Positions 28,443-39,143 of a stretch of DNA of 64,000 bases are shown piece after piece. The position numbers and the translations under genes were made by a program. Below the pieces are notes generated by a model. That model was given only the letters and a program-made list of their open reading frames with translations, ran no database searches and was not told the origin of the DNA. The stretch spans positions 62,001 to 126,000 of the forward strand of contig PHCC01000016.1 of the NCBI GenBank assembly GCA_002842215.1. Direction: 5' to 3'. The DNA is from Betaproteobacteria bacterium HGW-Betaproteobacteria-9. GTDB lineage: Bacteria > Pseudomonadota > Gammaproteobacteria > Burkholderiales > Burkholderiaceae_C. Position 1 is the stretch's first letter, and the number at the start of each line of letters is the position of its first letter.

Positions 28443-30008
28443 ATGTCCACACCGTCCACGGTGTTCAGCGCCTTGCTGCGCAGCCTGGCCCTGGCGATGG
28501 GCGTCGCAGCGGGTGGCGTCTGGGCGTCCGAGCTGACGTTGTGGTTCGACGCAGGCCGTCCCAGGCCCCAGGCCTGGCAGGCGGTGGAGTTGCTGGCCGG
28601 GGCGCCCGGCCATGGGCTGATCGCCGAAGACTACGGTGTCGATGCGCTGGGGCTGCAGGTGGCCGAGGCGGCCCAGGCGCCGTCGCTGGATGACGTGGCC
28701 CAGGATCGGCTGGCGCAAGCGCTCAGCGCCGCCATGCAGCGCTACCTGAACGATCTGCACCAGGGTCGGCTGGACCCGCGACGCATCAACCACCAGTTCA
28801 GGCCACCGGGCAGCGACGGTTTCGACCCGGCGGAACGGCTGCGCGAGGGCCTGCAGGCCGGGCGACTGGCCGATGTGGTGCGCGAAGCCGCGCCGCGCCT
28901 GTCGCAATACGAAGCGCTGCGCCAGGCACTGGCCCGAATGCGGGCGCTGGGCGACCACCCCGCCTGGCGGCAGGCGCTGCCCCCGTTGCCGCGCCCGGTC
29001 CGTCCCCAGCCGGGCCGGCCCGGCAAGCTGGAGCCCGGCCAGACCTGGGCCGGCCTGGCCCTGCTCGTCGAACGGCTGCGCCTGCTGGGCGACCTGACGG
29101 TCGACGAACCGCTGCCGGTGGTCTACGAGGGTGTGTGGGTGGAGGCGGTCCAGCGCTTCCAGGAGCGCCACGGGCTGGCCGTCGACGGCGTGGTCGGCAA
29201 GGACACCTGGGCCGCGCTGCAGGTGACCCCGGGCGAGCGCGCGCAGCAGATCGCCCTGAATCTGGAGCGGCTGCGCTGGACGCCGCTGACCGAGGCCCCG
29301 CGCATGATCGTGGTCAACATCCCGGAGTTCGTGCTGCGCGCCTACGAAGTGCGCGAGGGCCGCATCGCCGTCCACCAGACCATGAAGATCATCGTGGGCA
29401 AGGCCATGGACACGCGCACGCCGGTGTTCGAAGAAGAGATGCGCAGCATCGAGTTCAGCCCCTACTGGAACGTGCCGCCGTCGATCGCGCACAGCGAAAC
29501 CGTCCCCAAGCTCCTGCGCGATCCCGGTTACCTGGCGCGTGAGGACATGGAATTCGTTCGGCCCGACGGCCTCGTCAGCACCGAGGTCACCCCGGACGTG
29601 CTGGCCGAGGTGTTGGCCGGGCGCGCCCGCATACGCCAGCGCCCCGGGCCGAAGAACGCGCTCGGCGCGGTCAAGTTCTCCTTCCCGAACCGCGACCACA
29701 TCTACCTGCACCACACGCCCGCGGCCCAGCTCTTTGGCAAGGGCCGGCGCGACTTCAGCCACGGCTGTGTGCGTGTCGAGCAGCCGGTGGAGCTGGCCCT
29801 GTTCGTGTTGCAGGACATGCCCCAGTGGACCGAACAGCGGGTGCGCGAAGCCATGGCCGCGGGGCAGTTGCAGGCCGTGCGGCTCGCCACGCCGGTGCCG
29901 GTGCTGATCACCTATGGCACGGCGCTGGTGAAGCAGGGGCGTCTGCATTTTTACCCCGACATCTACGGCCACGACCGCGAACTGGCCGAGGCTCTGCGCC
30001 GACGCTGA
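28443..30008 (+). CDS. L,D-transpeptidase (YcbB/LdtD-like) with peptidoglycan-binding domain
   Basis: A 521-residue exported enzyme. It has a signal peptide (LLRSLALAMGVAAGGVWA), a long N-terminal scaffold, a peptidoglycan-binding_1 domain near residues 225-260 (VEAVQRFQERHGLAVDGVVGKDTW), and a YkuD catalytic domain. The active-site motif SHGCVRV has Cys near residue 442, and HHTPAAQLF precedes it. It forms 3-3 cross-links in peptidoglycan. The length and domain order match YcbB. ATG 28395 is an alternative start that would lengthen the N-terminus before the signal. Confidence 0.92.
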   Translation: MSTPSTVFSALLRSLALAMGVAAGGVWASELTLWFDAGRPRPQAWQAVELLAGAPGHGLIAEDYGVDALGLQVAEAAQAPSLDDVAQDRLAQALSAAMQRYLNDLHQGRLDPRRINHQFRPPGSDGFDPAERLREGLQAGRLADVVREAAPRLSQYEALRQALARMRALGDHPAWRQALPPLPRPVRPQPGRPGKLEPGQTWAGLALLVERLRLLGDLTVDEPLPVVYEGVWVEAVQRFQERHGLAVDGVVGKDTWAALQVTPGERAQQIALNLERLRWTPLTEAPRMIVVNIPEFVLRAYEVREGRIAVHQTMKIIVGKAMDTRTPVFEEEMRSIEFSPYWNVPPSIAHSETVPKLLRDPGYLAREDMEFVRPDGLVSTEVTPDVLAEVLAGRARIRQRPGPKNALGAVKFSFPNRDHIYLHHTPAAQLFGKGRRDFSHGCVRVEQPVELALFVLQDMPQWTEQRVREAMAAGQLQAVRLATPVPVLITYGTALVKQGRLHFYPDIYGHDRELAEALRRR

Positions 30009-30013
30009 AAGCG

Positions 30014-30313
30014 TCAGATCGGATCGGCGAGCAGCTTGCACATGGCCGCGATGTTGGCCGCGCTGGGCACTTGCGGTTTCATTTCGTCTTCTTCGGCGGT
30101 GGCGTTCTCGTGCGCCTGGACCGCGTTGACCAGCGCGTACTGGTTTTCCCACGACAGGGTCTTGCCTTCCGGACACATGTCGCGCAAAGTGCCAAACCAG
30201 TAGTAGCCGTCCTTGCCGCCGAACAGCGTGTCGATGGCGCCGGCGTCGCCGGTCTTGATGCCCTGGGCCGAAAGGATGAGCTTGAGTTTGTGGTGGGAGA
30301 CGGAGTAGTGCAT
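30014..30313 (-). CDS. Small conserved hypothetical protein
   Basis: A 99-residue soluble protein beginning MHYSVSHHKLKLILSAQGIK and containing GGKDGYYWFGTLRDMCPEGKTLSWENQ. I recognise no named domain. Codon use matches its neighbours, and it converges tightly with the transpeptidase gene (five bases between stops). An acidic stretch (ATAEEDEMK) separates two helical parts. Function unknown. Confidence 0.6.
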   Translation of the reverse strand: MHYSVSHHKLKLILSAQGIKTGDAGAIDTLFGGKDGYYWFGTLRDMCPEGKTLSWENQYALVNAVQAHENATAEEDEMKPQVPSAANIAAMCKLLADPI

Positions 30314-30514
30314 GCGCGCTTCGGGTGTGTGTGGCCAGGTCAGGGCGGCCCGCCAATGTGCGGGTCACCAGGGGCAGCGATTTTACCGATGGCGCCGCCG
30401 ACCCGGCGCCAGTGGTTGGCACTGCACTTGCTAACGCCTCTGGGGTGACGGAGCCGACCTCGCGTGGGCTCCGCCGGTTTCGCCAGCGATTGGTCTTTTT
30501 CGAGGTACCCGCTC

Positions 30515-31824
<1,310 letters not shown>

Positions 31825-31828
<4 letters not shown>

Positions 31829-33078
31829 CGCCCGACACCCACACCCCGGCCGGCGCGGTGCATGCGCTGCGTTCAACTATCGCCGTGCGCGAACGCGCGC
31901 AGCAATTGCTGGCGCGCGCGCGGGCGGGTGAATCCGGTTGTTTCGCGGTCAACGATGGCGCGCTGGCGCTGGCCGCCAGCACCGTGGCCGAACTCACGCG
32001 GCAGCGCTTTCCGGACGGGCGCATCCCGTACCACAGCCGCTGGCGCCACTTCGAAGCGGGCGGGGTGGACCGCGCTGGCCAGCTCGACGGGCTGCTCGGC
32101 CCGGTGGACGCTGCCACCCGCGCGCGGGCGCAGATCGACCTGGCGCTGGTGAGCGTGTTGCTGGACGCCGGTGCCGGCCCGCAATGGGCTTACCGCGAAG
32201 CGGCCAGCGGGCACAATTTTTCGCGATCCGAAGGCCTGGGCGTGGCGAGTTTTCACGCCTTCACCGCCGGGTTGTTCTCCAGCGATCCGTTGCAGCCGCT
32301 GCGGGTGGACGCGGCCGGCCTTGCGGTGCTCAGCGCAGAACGTCTGGGCGAGGCTTTTCAGGTGACGGTGGACAACCCGCTCGTGGGTCTGGGCGGTCGC
32401 ACCCAGCTGCTGCGCCAACTGGGCGAGGCGCTGAAGGCGCAGCCCGATACCTTTGGCCCCGCGGGGCGACCGGGCGGTTTGTACGACGCGTTGTGCCATG
32501 CCGCGGGTGCGGACACCGAACCGGTGCGCACCATCGCGGCGCATCACATCCTGGTCCTGCTGCTGGACACGCTCTCGGCCATCTGGCCGGCGCAGAACGC
32601 CATCGACGGCCTGTCCCTGGGCGACTGCTGGCATCACCCCGCCGTGGCCGGCGAGGGCCTCACCGCCGGCTGGATGCCGTTCCACAAGCTCTCGCAGTGG
32701 CTCACCTATTCGCTGCTGGAACCGTTCGAATGGTCGGGCCTGCGCGTGACCGGGCTGGACGCGCTCACCGGCCTGCCCGAGTACCGCAACGGTGGCCTGC
32801 TGATCGACGCCGGTGTGCTGCGCCCGCTGCCGACCGACTGGGCCACGCGCAGCTGGTCCGCCGGCGATGCCTTCATCGTCGAATGGCGCGCGCTCACCGT
32901 GGCCCTGCTCGACGAGCTGGCCCCGCTGGTGCGCGCCGAGCTGGGCCTGAGCGCCGAGCAGATGCCGCTGGCCTGTGTGCTCGAAGGTGGCACCTGGGCC
33001 GCGGGGCGGGCATTGGCGCAGCGCCTGCGCAACGGACTGCCGCCGCTGAACATCGTCAGTGACGGAACCGTCTTCTGA
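31825..33078 (+). CDS. URC4/DUF1688 family protein of uracil catabolism
   Basis: A 417-residue soluble protein matching DUF1688, the Urc4 component of the URC pyrimidine pathway. Landmarks are [37 protein letters not shown], the central [35 protein letters not shown] and [14 protein letters not shown]. Its chemistry is not established; Urc4 is thought to act after ribosylation of uracil. The start is a TTG that overlaps the URC1 stop (TTGA), with a G-rich stretch in the ribosome-site position. No in-frame ATG lies near. Followed 26 bases later by upp. Confidence 0.88.
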
Positions 33079-33104
33079 GTTCACCCACAACAAAAGGCAA
33101 CACC

Positions 33105-33734
<630 letters not shown>

Positions 33735-33795
33735 GTCACCGCTCCGCAGCGTATCCTCGGGCGCTGACGAAACCCCGCCGCCAAGGTGAACCCCG

Positions 33796-35073
33796 ATGCT
33801 GGACCTGCTGATCACCCACGCCAACCTGCCCGACGGCCGCACCGACATGAGCGTGGCGGTGCAGGACGGTCGCATCGTCGAGGTGACGCCGGGCCTGCAG
33901 GCGCCCGCACATCAGACGCTGGACGCGGCCGGCCAGCTGCTGAGCCCGCCGTTCTGCGACCCGCACTTTCACATGGACGCGACGCTCAGCTACGGCCTGC
34001 CGCGGATCAATCAGAGCGGCACCCTGCTCGAAGGTATCGCGCTCTGGGGCGAGCTCAAGCCGCTGCTGACCGAAGAAGCGCTGGTGGAGCGCGCGCTGGC
34101 CTACGGGGACTGGGCGGTGGCCAAGGGCCTGCTCGCCATCCGCAGCCACGTCGACACCAGCGATCCCAGCCTGCTGCCGGTGCGCGCGATGCTGGAGGTG
34201 AAGCGGCGCATGGCGCCTTACCTGGATGTGCAGCTGGTGGCCTTCCCGCAGGACGGTGTGTTGCGCTCACCGGGCGGGCTGGACAACCTGAAACGCGCGC
34301 TCGACCTGGGCGCGGACGTGGTCGGCGGCATCCCGCATTTCGAGCGCACCATGGCCGACGGCGCCGCCAGTGTGAAGCTGCTGTGTGAACTCGCCGCCGA
34401 GCGCGGCCTGCCGGTCGACATGCACTGCGACGAGAGCGACGACCCGCTCTCGCGCCACATCGAAACGCTGGCGTATGAGACCCAGCGCCTCGGCCTGCAA
34501 GGCCGCGTCAACGGCTCGCACCTCACCTCCATGCACAGCATGGACAACTATTACGCGTCAAAGCTGATCCCGCTGATCGCCGAAGCCGGCGTGAGCGCGG
34601 TGGCGAATCCGCTGATCAACATCACCCTGCAAGGCCGGCACGACACGTACCCCAAACGCCGCGGCATGACGCGCGTGCCTGAGCTCATGGCGGCCGGCGT
34701 CACGGTGGCCTTTGGCCACGACTGCGTGATGGACCCCTGGTATTCGCTGGGCAGCGGCGACATGCTGGAGGTGGCGCACATGGGCCTGCACGTGGCACAG
34801 ATGACCAGCCAGGCCGGCATGCGCCAGTGCTTCGAGGCGGTGACGGTGAACGCGGCGCAGGTGATGGGGCTGGAGGGTTACGGCATCGCTGCGGGGAACG
34901 ACGCAAGCTTCGTGTTGCTGCAGGCGCGCGACCCGGTGGAGGCGATCCGCCTGCGCGCGACGCGGCTGAAGGTCTGGCGCCAAGGCCGGCTGCTGGCTGA
35001 GACACCGGCGGCGCAGGCCAGGCTCTCGCTGCCGGGTCGGCCGGGCGCGACCGCCTTCATGCCGGCGGGCTGA
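33796..35073 (+). CDS. codA: Cytosine deaminase
   Basis: A 425-residue amidohydrolase converting cytosine to uracil and ammonia. The metal-binding set is present: HFH (PHFHMDATLS), His in DMHCDESDD with its catalytic Glu, and the Asp of FGHDCVMDPWY. The family stretch SHLTSMHSMDNYYASKLIPL matches E. coli CodA. Sitting at the end of the URC-upp module, it feeds uracil into that pathway. No CodB permease is in the window. It converges with the ketopantoate-reductase-like gene. Confidence 0.95.
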   Translation: MLDLLITHANLPDGRTDMSVAVQDGRIVEVTPGLQAPAHQTLDAAGQLLSPPFCDPHFHMDATLSYGLPRINQSGTLLEGIALWGELKPLLTEEALVERALAYGDWAVAKGLLAIRSHVDTSDPSLLPVRAMLEVKRRMAPYLDVQLVAFPQDGVLRSPGGLDNLKRALDLGADVVGGIPHFERTMADGAASVKLLCELAAERGLPVDMHCDESDDPLSRHIETLAYETQRLGLQGRVNGSHLTSMHSMDNYYASKLIPLIAEAGVSAVANPLINITLQGRHDTYPKRRGMTRVPELMAAGVTVAFGHDCVMDPWYSLGSGDMLEVAHMGLHVAQMTSQAGMRQCFEAVTVNAAQVMGLEGYGIAAGNDASFVLLQARDPVEAIRLRATRLKVWRQGRLLAETPAAQARLSLPGRPGATAFMPAG

Positions 35074-35077
35074 GCGC

Positions 35078-36004
35078 TCAGGGGCGCGTCGGCTGGCTCT
35101 CGACCAGCCGGGTGAGCGTCCACAGCACCCGGTTCGCCGGCACGGGCACGCCCAGGGATTCTCCGCGCCGCACCACAAAACCGTTGAGGTGGTCGATCTC
35201 GCTCGGCTTGCCGCGCATCAGGTCCTGCGCCGTCGAGGAGTATTGCGTCGGCATGGACTCGGCGATGCGGCGCACGGCCGCGTCCACATCGCCGGGCAGG
35301 GTGACGCCGTCGGCCGCGGCGACCGCGCGGCATTCGGCCACCACGTCGCGCATCACCTCGGGCACGCCGGGGCGCCGCACCAGCTCGCCATAGGGCAGGC
35401 GCGCGACGGCCGAGAGCGCGTTGTAGGCGCAGTTCAGGATCAACTTGACCCAGAGCGCGCCGCGCACGTTGTCGCTGATCTCGGTCGGCACGCCGGCGGC
35501 GATCAGGGCGTTCGTCAACTCGGCGCTGAGCGGGGAAGGTTCGATGACGAGTTCGCCGCGCCCGTGGTGGCGCAGGTGGCCAGGCCCGGCCATCTCGGTG
35601 GCGACGTAGACCACGGCGGCGGCCACATCCACACCAGGCAACACGGCGCGCAGCCGCTCGGCGTTGTCCACGCCGTTCTGCAGGCACAGCACCAGCGCGC
35701 CGGGTTTCAGGTGCGCGCGCATGGTTTCACCGGCGTTCTCGGTGTCGCGCGATTTCACGGCGAACAGCACCACATCGGCCCCGGCCACGGCAAACGCCCC
35801 GGTGCTGGCCGCCAGGGGCACGGTTTCGTCGAACGCCAGTGTCTGCATGCGCAGGCCGTTCGCGGCCACGGCCTGCACGTGCGCCGGCCGGCCGATCAGC
35901 GTGACCGCGTGGCCGGCACGCGCCAGCATGCCGCCGTAGTAGCAGCCGACGGCGCCCGCGCCCATGACAGCGACCTGGAGCGGGGGGAGGAGTTTCGCGT
36001 TCAT
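35078..36004 (-). CDS. Ketopantoate reductase family protein (2-dehydropantoate 2-reductase)
   Basis: A 308-residue NADPH-dependent reductase of the ApbA/PanE family. The glycine motif is VMGAGAVGCYYGGML. The catalytic lysine sits in GALWVKLILNCAYNALSA, and LVLCLQNGVDN with a C-terminal PSEIDHLNGFVVRRGE region completes the pattern. PanE family members reduce ketopantoate for coenzyme A synthesis, but many genomes carry several paralogues with other 2-oxo acid substrates, so the substrate is not certain. ATG 36013 is an alternative start. It converges with codA. Confidence 0.85.
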   Translation of the reverse strand: MNAKLLPPLQVAVMGAGAVGCYYGGMLARAGHAVTLIGRPAHVQAVAANGLRMQTLAFDETVPLAASTGAFAVAGADVVLFAVKSRDTENAGETMRAHLKPGALVLCLQNGVDNAERLRAVLPGVDVAAAVVYVATEMAGPGHLRHHGRGELVIEPSPLSAELTNALIAAGVPTEISDNVRGALWVKLILNCAYNALSAVARLPYGELVRRPGVPEVMRDVVAECRAVAAADGVTLPGDVDAAVRRIAESMPTQYSSTAQDLMRGKPSEIDHLNGFVVRRGESLGVPVPANRVLWTLTRLVESQPTRP

Positions 36005-36065
36005 TCGGGTCATTCTAGGGGGGGCTTCGCGCCGGTTCCACGGACCAGCCGCGGTTGCGGACGGT

Positions 36066-36109
36066 CGGAAAACCGTTTTCCGGGTCTGCTGGTGAAACGG
36101 ATTTCCGTT
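36066..36109. promoter_or_regulatory. Two palindromes, candidate enhancer sites for the sigma-54 activator
   Basis: CGGAAAACCGTTTTCCG (36066-36082) is a perfect inverted repeat around one base, and AACGGATTTCCGTT (36096-36109) is a second. They share CGGA/TCCG half-site elements. They lie about 90-130 bases upstream of a -24/-12 promoter, the normal range for upstream activating sites of NtrC/DctD-type regulators. Such a regulator is encoded at 43278. Confidence 0.6.
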
Positions 36110-36196
36110 CGCCCGGGCGCCCCGTTGGCGCCTCAGAGGCCGCTTGAGAGCGCTTTTGGGCACCATTGGGGCCCTGTTCCTAGGGTTAACACGCAC

Positions 36197-36212
36197 TGGC
36201 ATGGCGCTTGCG
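36197..36212 (+). promoter_or_regulatory. Sigma-54 (-24/-12) promoter
   Basis: TGGCATGGCGCTTGCG fits the RpoN consensus TGGCAYR-N4-TTGCW, with GG (-25/-24) at 36198-36199 and GC (-13/-12) at 36210-36211, exactly 12 bases apart. Transcription would start near 36223, shortly before the first binding-protein gene. The locus encodes its own GAFTGA-containing activator. Confidence 0.8.
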
Positions 36213-36238
36213 CTGAAGACCCCCAACCACCCACGACC

Positions 36239-37129
36239 ATGATCCGTTGCCTGCCCCCTTTCCTGCTGATGTGCTGCGCCCTGACTGCACAGGCCCAGAC
36301 GCCTGTGCTCACGACGCTGCAGAAGATTTCGCAGACGGCCACCATCAACCTGGGGCACCGCGAGTCGTCGGTGCCGTTCTCGTACTACGACGGCCGCCGC
36401 CAGGTGGTGGGCTATTCACAGGACCTGATGCTGGCGGTGACGGAGAGCATCCAGCGCGAACTCAAGCTGCCGGCGCTGGCGGTCAAGCTGGTGCCGGTGA
36501 CCTCGCAGAACCGGATCCCCCTGGTGCAGAACGGCTCGGTGGATCTGGAGTGTGGCTCCACCACCCACAACCGCGAGCGTGCGCGCCAGGTGGCGTTCTC
36601 GGTGTCCATCTTCCAGACCAGTTCGCGCCTGCTCACCCACAAGGATTCGGGCGTTGCCGAGCTGGCCGATCTGAGCGGCCGGCGCGTGCTGGTCACGGCC
36701 GGCACCACGAGCGAACGCCAGCTCATGCTGCACAGCGAGTCCACCGGCCTGCGCTTCGATATCGCCACGGCCAAAGACCATGGTGAGGCGTTCGCGCAGC
36801 TGCAAAGCGGGCGGGCCGTTGCGTTCCTGATGGACGACGCCGTGCTTTACGGGCTGCGCGCCAAGGCGGACAAGCCCGAAGACTGGCGCGTGGTCGGCAA
36901 GCCGATGGCGGCCGAGGTCTATGCCTGCATGCTGCGCAAGGACGATGCCGCGTTCAAGGCGGTGGTGGACCGCAGCCTGACGCAGCTGATGCGGTCGGGT
37001 GAGGCGCTGAAGATCTACCGCCGCTGGTTCCAGAGCCCGATTCCGCCCAAGGGCCTGAACCTGAACTGGCCGCCGCCCGACGCGTTGCTGGAGCTGTACC
37101 GGTCGCCGACCGACCGGCCTCTGGGCTGA
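36239..37129 (+). CDS. Amino acid ABC transporter substrate-binding protein (GltI paralogue 1)
   Basis: A 296-residue family-3 solute-binding protein with a signal peptide (PPFLLMCCALTAQAQ). Signatures are NLGHRESSVPFSYYDG near residue 38, VTSQNRIPLVQNGSVDLECGSTTHN, and FLMDDAVLYGL. The ECGSTT motif is shared by all three binding proteins of this locus and by E. coli GltI, so an acidic amino acid or related ligand is expected. It is the first gene after the sigma-54 promoter. Sequence differences from its neighbours suggest a changed specificity. Confidence 0.88.
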   Translation: MIRCLPPFLLMCCALTAQAQTPVLTTLQKISQTATINLGHRESSVPFSYYDGRRQVVGYSQDLMLAVTESIQRELKLPALAVKLVPVTSQNRIPLVQNGSVDLECGSTTHNRERARQVAFSVSIFQTSSRLLTHKDSGVAELADLSGRRVLVTAGTTSERQLMLHSESTGLRFDIATAKDHGEAFAQLQSGRAVAFLMDDAVLYGLRAKADKPEDWRVVGKPMAAEVYACMLRKDDAAFKAVVDRSLTQLMRSGEALKIYRRWFQSPIPPKGLNLNWPPPDALLELYRSPTDRPLG

Positions 37130-37199
37130 GCGTGGCGCGCCTGCTTCACACCGGCCCCATCGCCTCCGTCCCCACCCACTCCCCAGCCAAGGATTCACC

Positions 37200-38111
37200 A
37201 TGCCCAGCTGCCTTTTGTCATCCGTCAGGCCCGCCGCCAGGGCGGTTTGCGTGACGCTGTGTGCGCTGGCGCCGCTGTGGGCCGGTGCCGGACCGGTGCT
37301 GGATCGCATCCAGCGCACCGGCACGGTGGTGCTGGCGCACCGGGAATCGTCGGTGCCGTTCTCCTTTCTTGACCAGGACCGCAAGCCGGTCGGCTATTCG
37401 ATCGACCTGTGCCTGAAGCTGGTGGATGCGCTGCGCAAGAAGCTGGAACTGAAGACGCTGACACCCGCCTTCGTCATGGTCACACCGGCCAACCGCATCA
37501 CGACGGTGGAAGAGGGCAAGGCCGACCTGGAGTGTGGCTCCACCACGAACAACGCCGAGCGCCGCGAGAAGGTTGCCTTCACGGTGCCGCACTACATCAC
37601 CGGCGCGCGCTACCTGGTGCGGGCCGACAGCCCGGTGCAGGTGGTCCGCGATTTCAAGGGCCGCAAGCTGGTGTCCACCAGTGGCACCACGCCGCTGAAG
37701 GCCATCACCCGTTCCAACATCGACCACCTGCTGGGCATCCGGATTGTGGAGGCCGCGGAGCATGCCCGGGCGGTCGAGATGGTGGAAACCGGCGAGGCCG
37801 ATGGCTTCGTGATGGACGACGTGCTGCTGTACGGCCTGGCGGCCGGGCGGCCCGATCCCGACCGGCTCAAGGTGGTGGGCAAGTTCCTGACCATCGAGCC
37901 GCTGGCGATCATGCTGCCGAAGAACGACCCGCAGTTCAAACAGCTGGTGGACGACGAGATGAAGCGGCTGATCCGGTCCGGAGAGGCCCACGCGGTCTAC
38001 GACCGCTGGTTCAGTCAGCCGATCCCGCCGGCCAACAAGCCCCTGAACCTGCCCATGAACTACCTGCTGAAGGATTTCTGGAAGTACCCCACGGACCAGG
38101 TGCCCGGTTGA
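37200..38111 (+). CDS. Amino acid ABC transporter substrate-binding protein (GltI paralogue 2)
   Basis: A 303-residue exported binding protein, paralogous to the genes on both sides. It keeps LAHRESSVPFSFLDQD, ADLECGSTTNNAERREKVAF, and DGFVMDDVLLYGLAAG. It differs in the ligand loop, with TPANRITTVEEGKA instead of TSQNRIPLVQNG, so the bound amino acid may differ. The signal sequence is AVCVTLCALAPLWAGAG. It lies 70 bases after paralogue 1 and 55 before gltI, with no separate promoter seen. Confidence 0.88.
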   Translation: MPSCLLSSVRPAARAVCVTLCALAPLWAGAGPVLDRIQRTGTVVLAHRESSVPFSFLDQDRKPVGYSIDLCLKLVDALRKKLELKTLTPAFVMVTPANRITTVEEGKADLECGSTTNNAERREKVAFTVPHYITGARYLVRADSPVQVVRDFKGRKLVSTSGTTPLKAITRSNIDHLLGIRIVEAAEHARAVEMVETGEADGFVMDDVLLYGLAAGRPDPDRLKVVGKFLTIEPLAIMLPKNDPQFKQLVDDEMKRLIRSGEAHAVYDRWFSQPIPPANKPLNLPMNYLLKDFWKYPTDQVPG

Positions 38112-38166
38112 TCCGGCCACGGTTTTTCTTTTGTTCCCCCCACCCTCCCAACCTTTTGGAGCCTGT

Positions 38167-39069
38167 ATGAAAAAGTCTTTGTTGATTGTTGCCGCCCTCG
38201 TGGCCAGCTCGGCCGCCGTGGCGCAGACCACCGACACCCTGAAGAAAATCAAGGACAGCGGGTCCGTGACCATGGGTGTGCGTGAAAGCTCGGGCGCCCT
38301 GTCCTACACGCTGGGCGATGGCAAGTTCGTGGGCTACCACGTGGAGATCTGCCAGAAGGTGCTGGCCGACGTGCAGAAGCAGCTGGGCCTGGCCAAGCTG
38401 GACATCAAGTACCAGCCGGTGACCTCGCAGAACCGCATCCCCCTGGTGCAGAACGGCACGGTGGACATCGAGTGCGGCTCCACCACCAACAACGCCGCGC
38501 GCCAGAAGGACGTGTCTTTCGCTGTGACCACCTTCGTGGAAGAAGTGCGCATCGCCGTGAAGGCCAACTCCGGCATCACCGCCATCGCCCAGCTCAACGG
38601 CAAGAAGGTCGCCACCACCACTGGCACCACCTCCGTGCAGACCCTGCGCAAGAACGAGCGCGCCACCGGTGTGAACTTCGAAGAGGTTTACGGCAAGGAC
38701 CACGCCGACAGCTTCCTGCTGCTGGAGAGCGGCCGCGCCGATGCCTTCGTGATGGACGGCGCCATCCTGGCCGGCAACATCGCCAAGGCCAAGAATCCGG
38801 CCGATTTCAAGCTCGTGGGCGATGTGCTGTCGGTGGAACCCATCGCCATCATGGTGCGCAAGGACGACGCCGCCTTCAAGAAGGCCGTGGACGACAGCCT
38901 CAAGGCCATGATGAAGTCGGGCGACGTGGCCAAGCTCTGGACCAAGTGGTTCGAGCAGCCGATCCCCCCGGCCAACACCAAGGTCGGCATGGTCGCCAAC
39001 GAGAACACCAAGGCGGCCTGGGCCACCCCGAACGACAAGCCGATGGAAGACTACGCCGTCAAGAAGTGA
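38167..39069 (+). CDS. gltI: Glutamate/aspartate ABC transporter substrate-binding protein
   Basis: A 300-residue periplasmic protein with a clean signal peptide (KKSLLIVAALVASSAAVAQ). It is closest of the three to E. coli GltI: SGSVTMGVRESSGALSYTLGD, VTSQNRIPLVQNGTVDIECG, GTTSVQTLRKNERA and the C-terminal WFEQPIPPANTK. It delivers glutamate or aspartate to GltJK. A hairpin follows before gltJ, which would let it be made in excess over the membrane parts. Confidence 0.92.
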   Translation: MKKSLLIVAALVASSAAVAQTTDTLKKIKDSGSVTMGVRESSGALSYTLGDGKFVGYHVEICQKVLADVQKQLGLAKLDIKYQPVTSQNRIPLVQNGTVDIECGSTTNNAARQKDVSFAVTTFVEEVRIAVKANSGITAIAQLNGKKVATTTGTTSVQTLRKNERATGVNFEEVYGKDHADSFLLLESGRADAFVMDGAILAGNIAKAKNPADFKLVGDVLSVEPIAIMVRKDDAAFKKAVDDSLKAMMKSGDVAKLWTKWFEQPIPPANTKVGMVANENTKAAWATPNDKPMEDYAVKK

Positions 39070-39091
39070 TTTTCTGACGAGTGTTTGAACA

Positions 39092-39126
39092 GGCCGCCCG
39101 GTAGCGAACGGGCGGCCCTCTTTCTT
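39092..39126 (+). terminator. Intra-operon hairpin/partial terminator between gltI and gltJ
   Basis: GGCCGCCCG (39092-39100) pairs with CGGGCGGCC (39109-39117) and is followed by CTCTTTCTT. It is a strong stem with a weak U-tract. It probably attenuates transcription or protects the 3' end of the binding-protein mRNA, giving more GltI than permease. Confidence 0.6.
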
Positions 39127-39143
39127 GAACTTGGGAATTCACC

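Noticed and set aside
27975-30422. An 815-residue minus-strand open frame over the cytochrome and transpeptidase genes
   Set aside because: Antisense shadow of intact genes with convincing motifs (CxxCH series, SHGCVRV).
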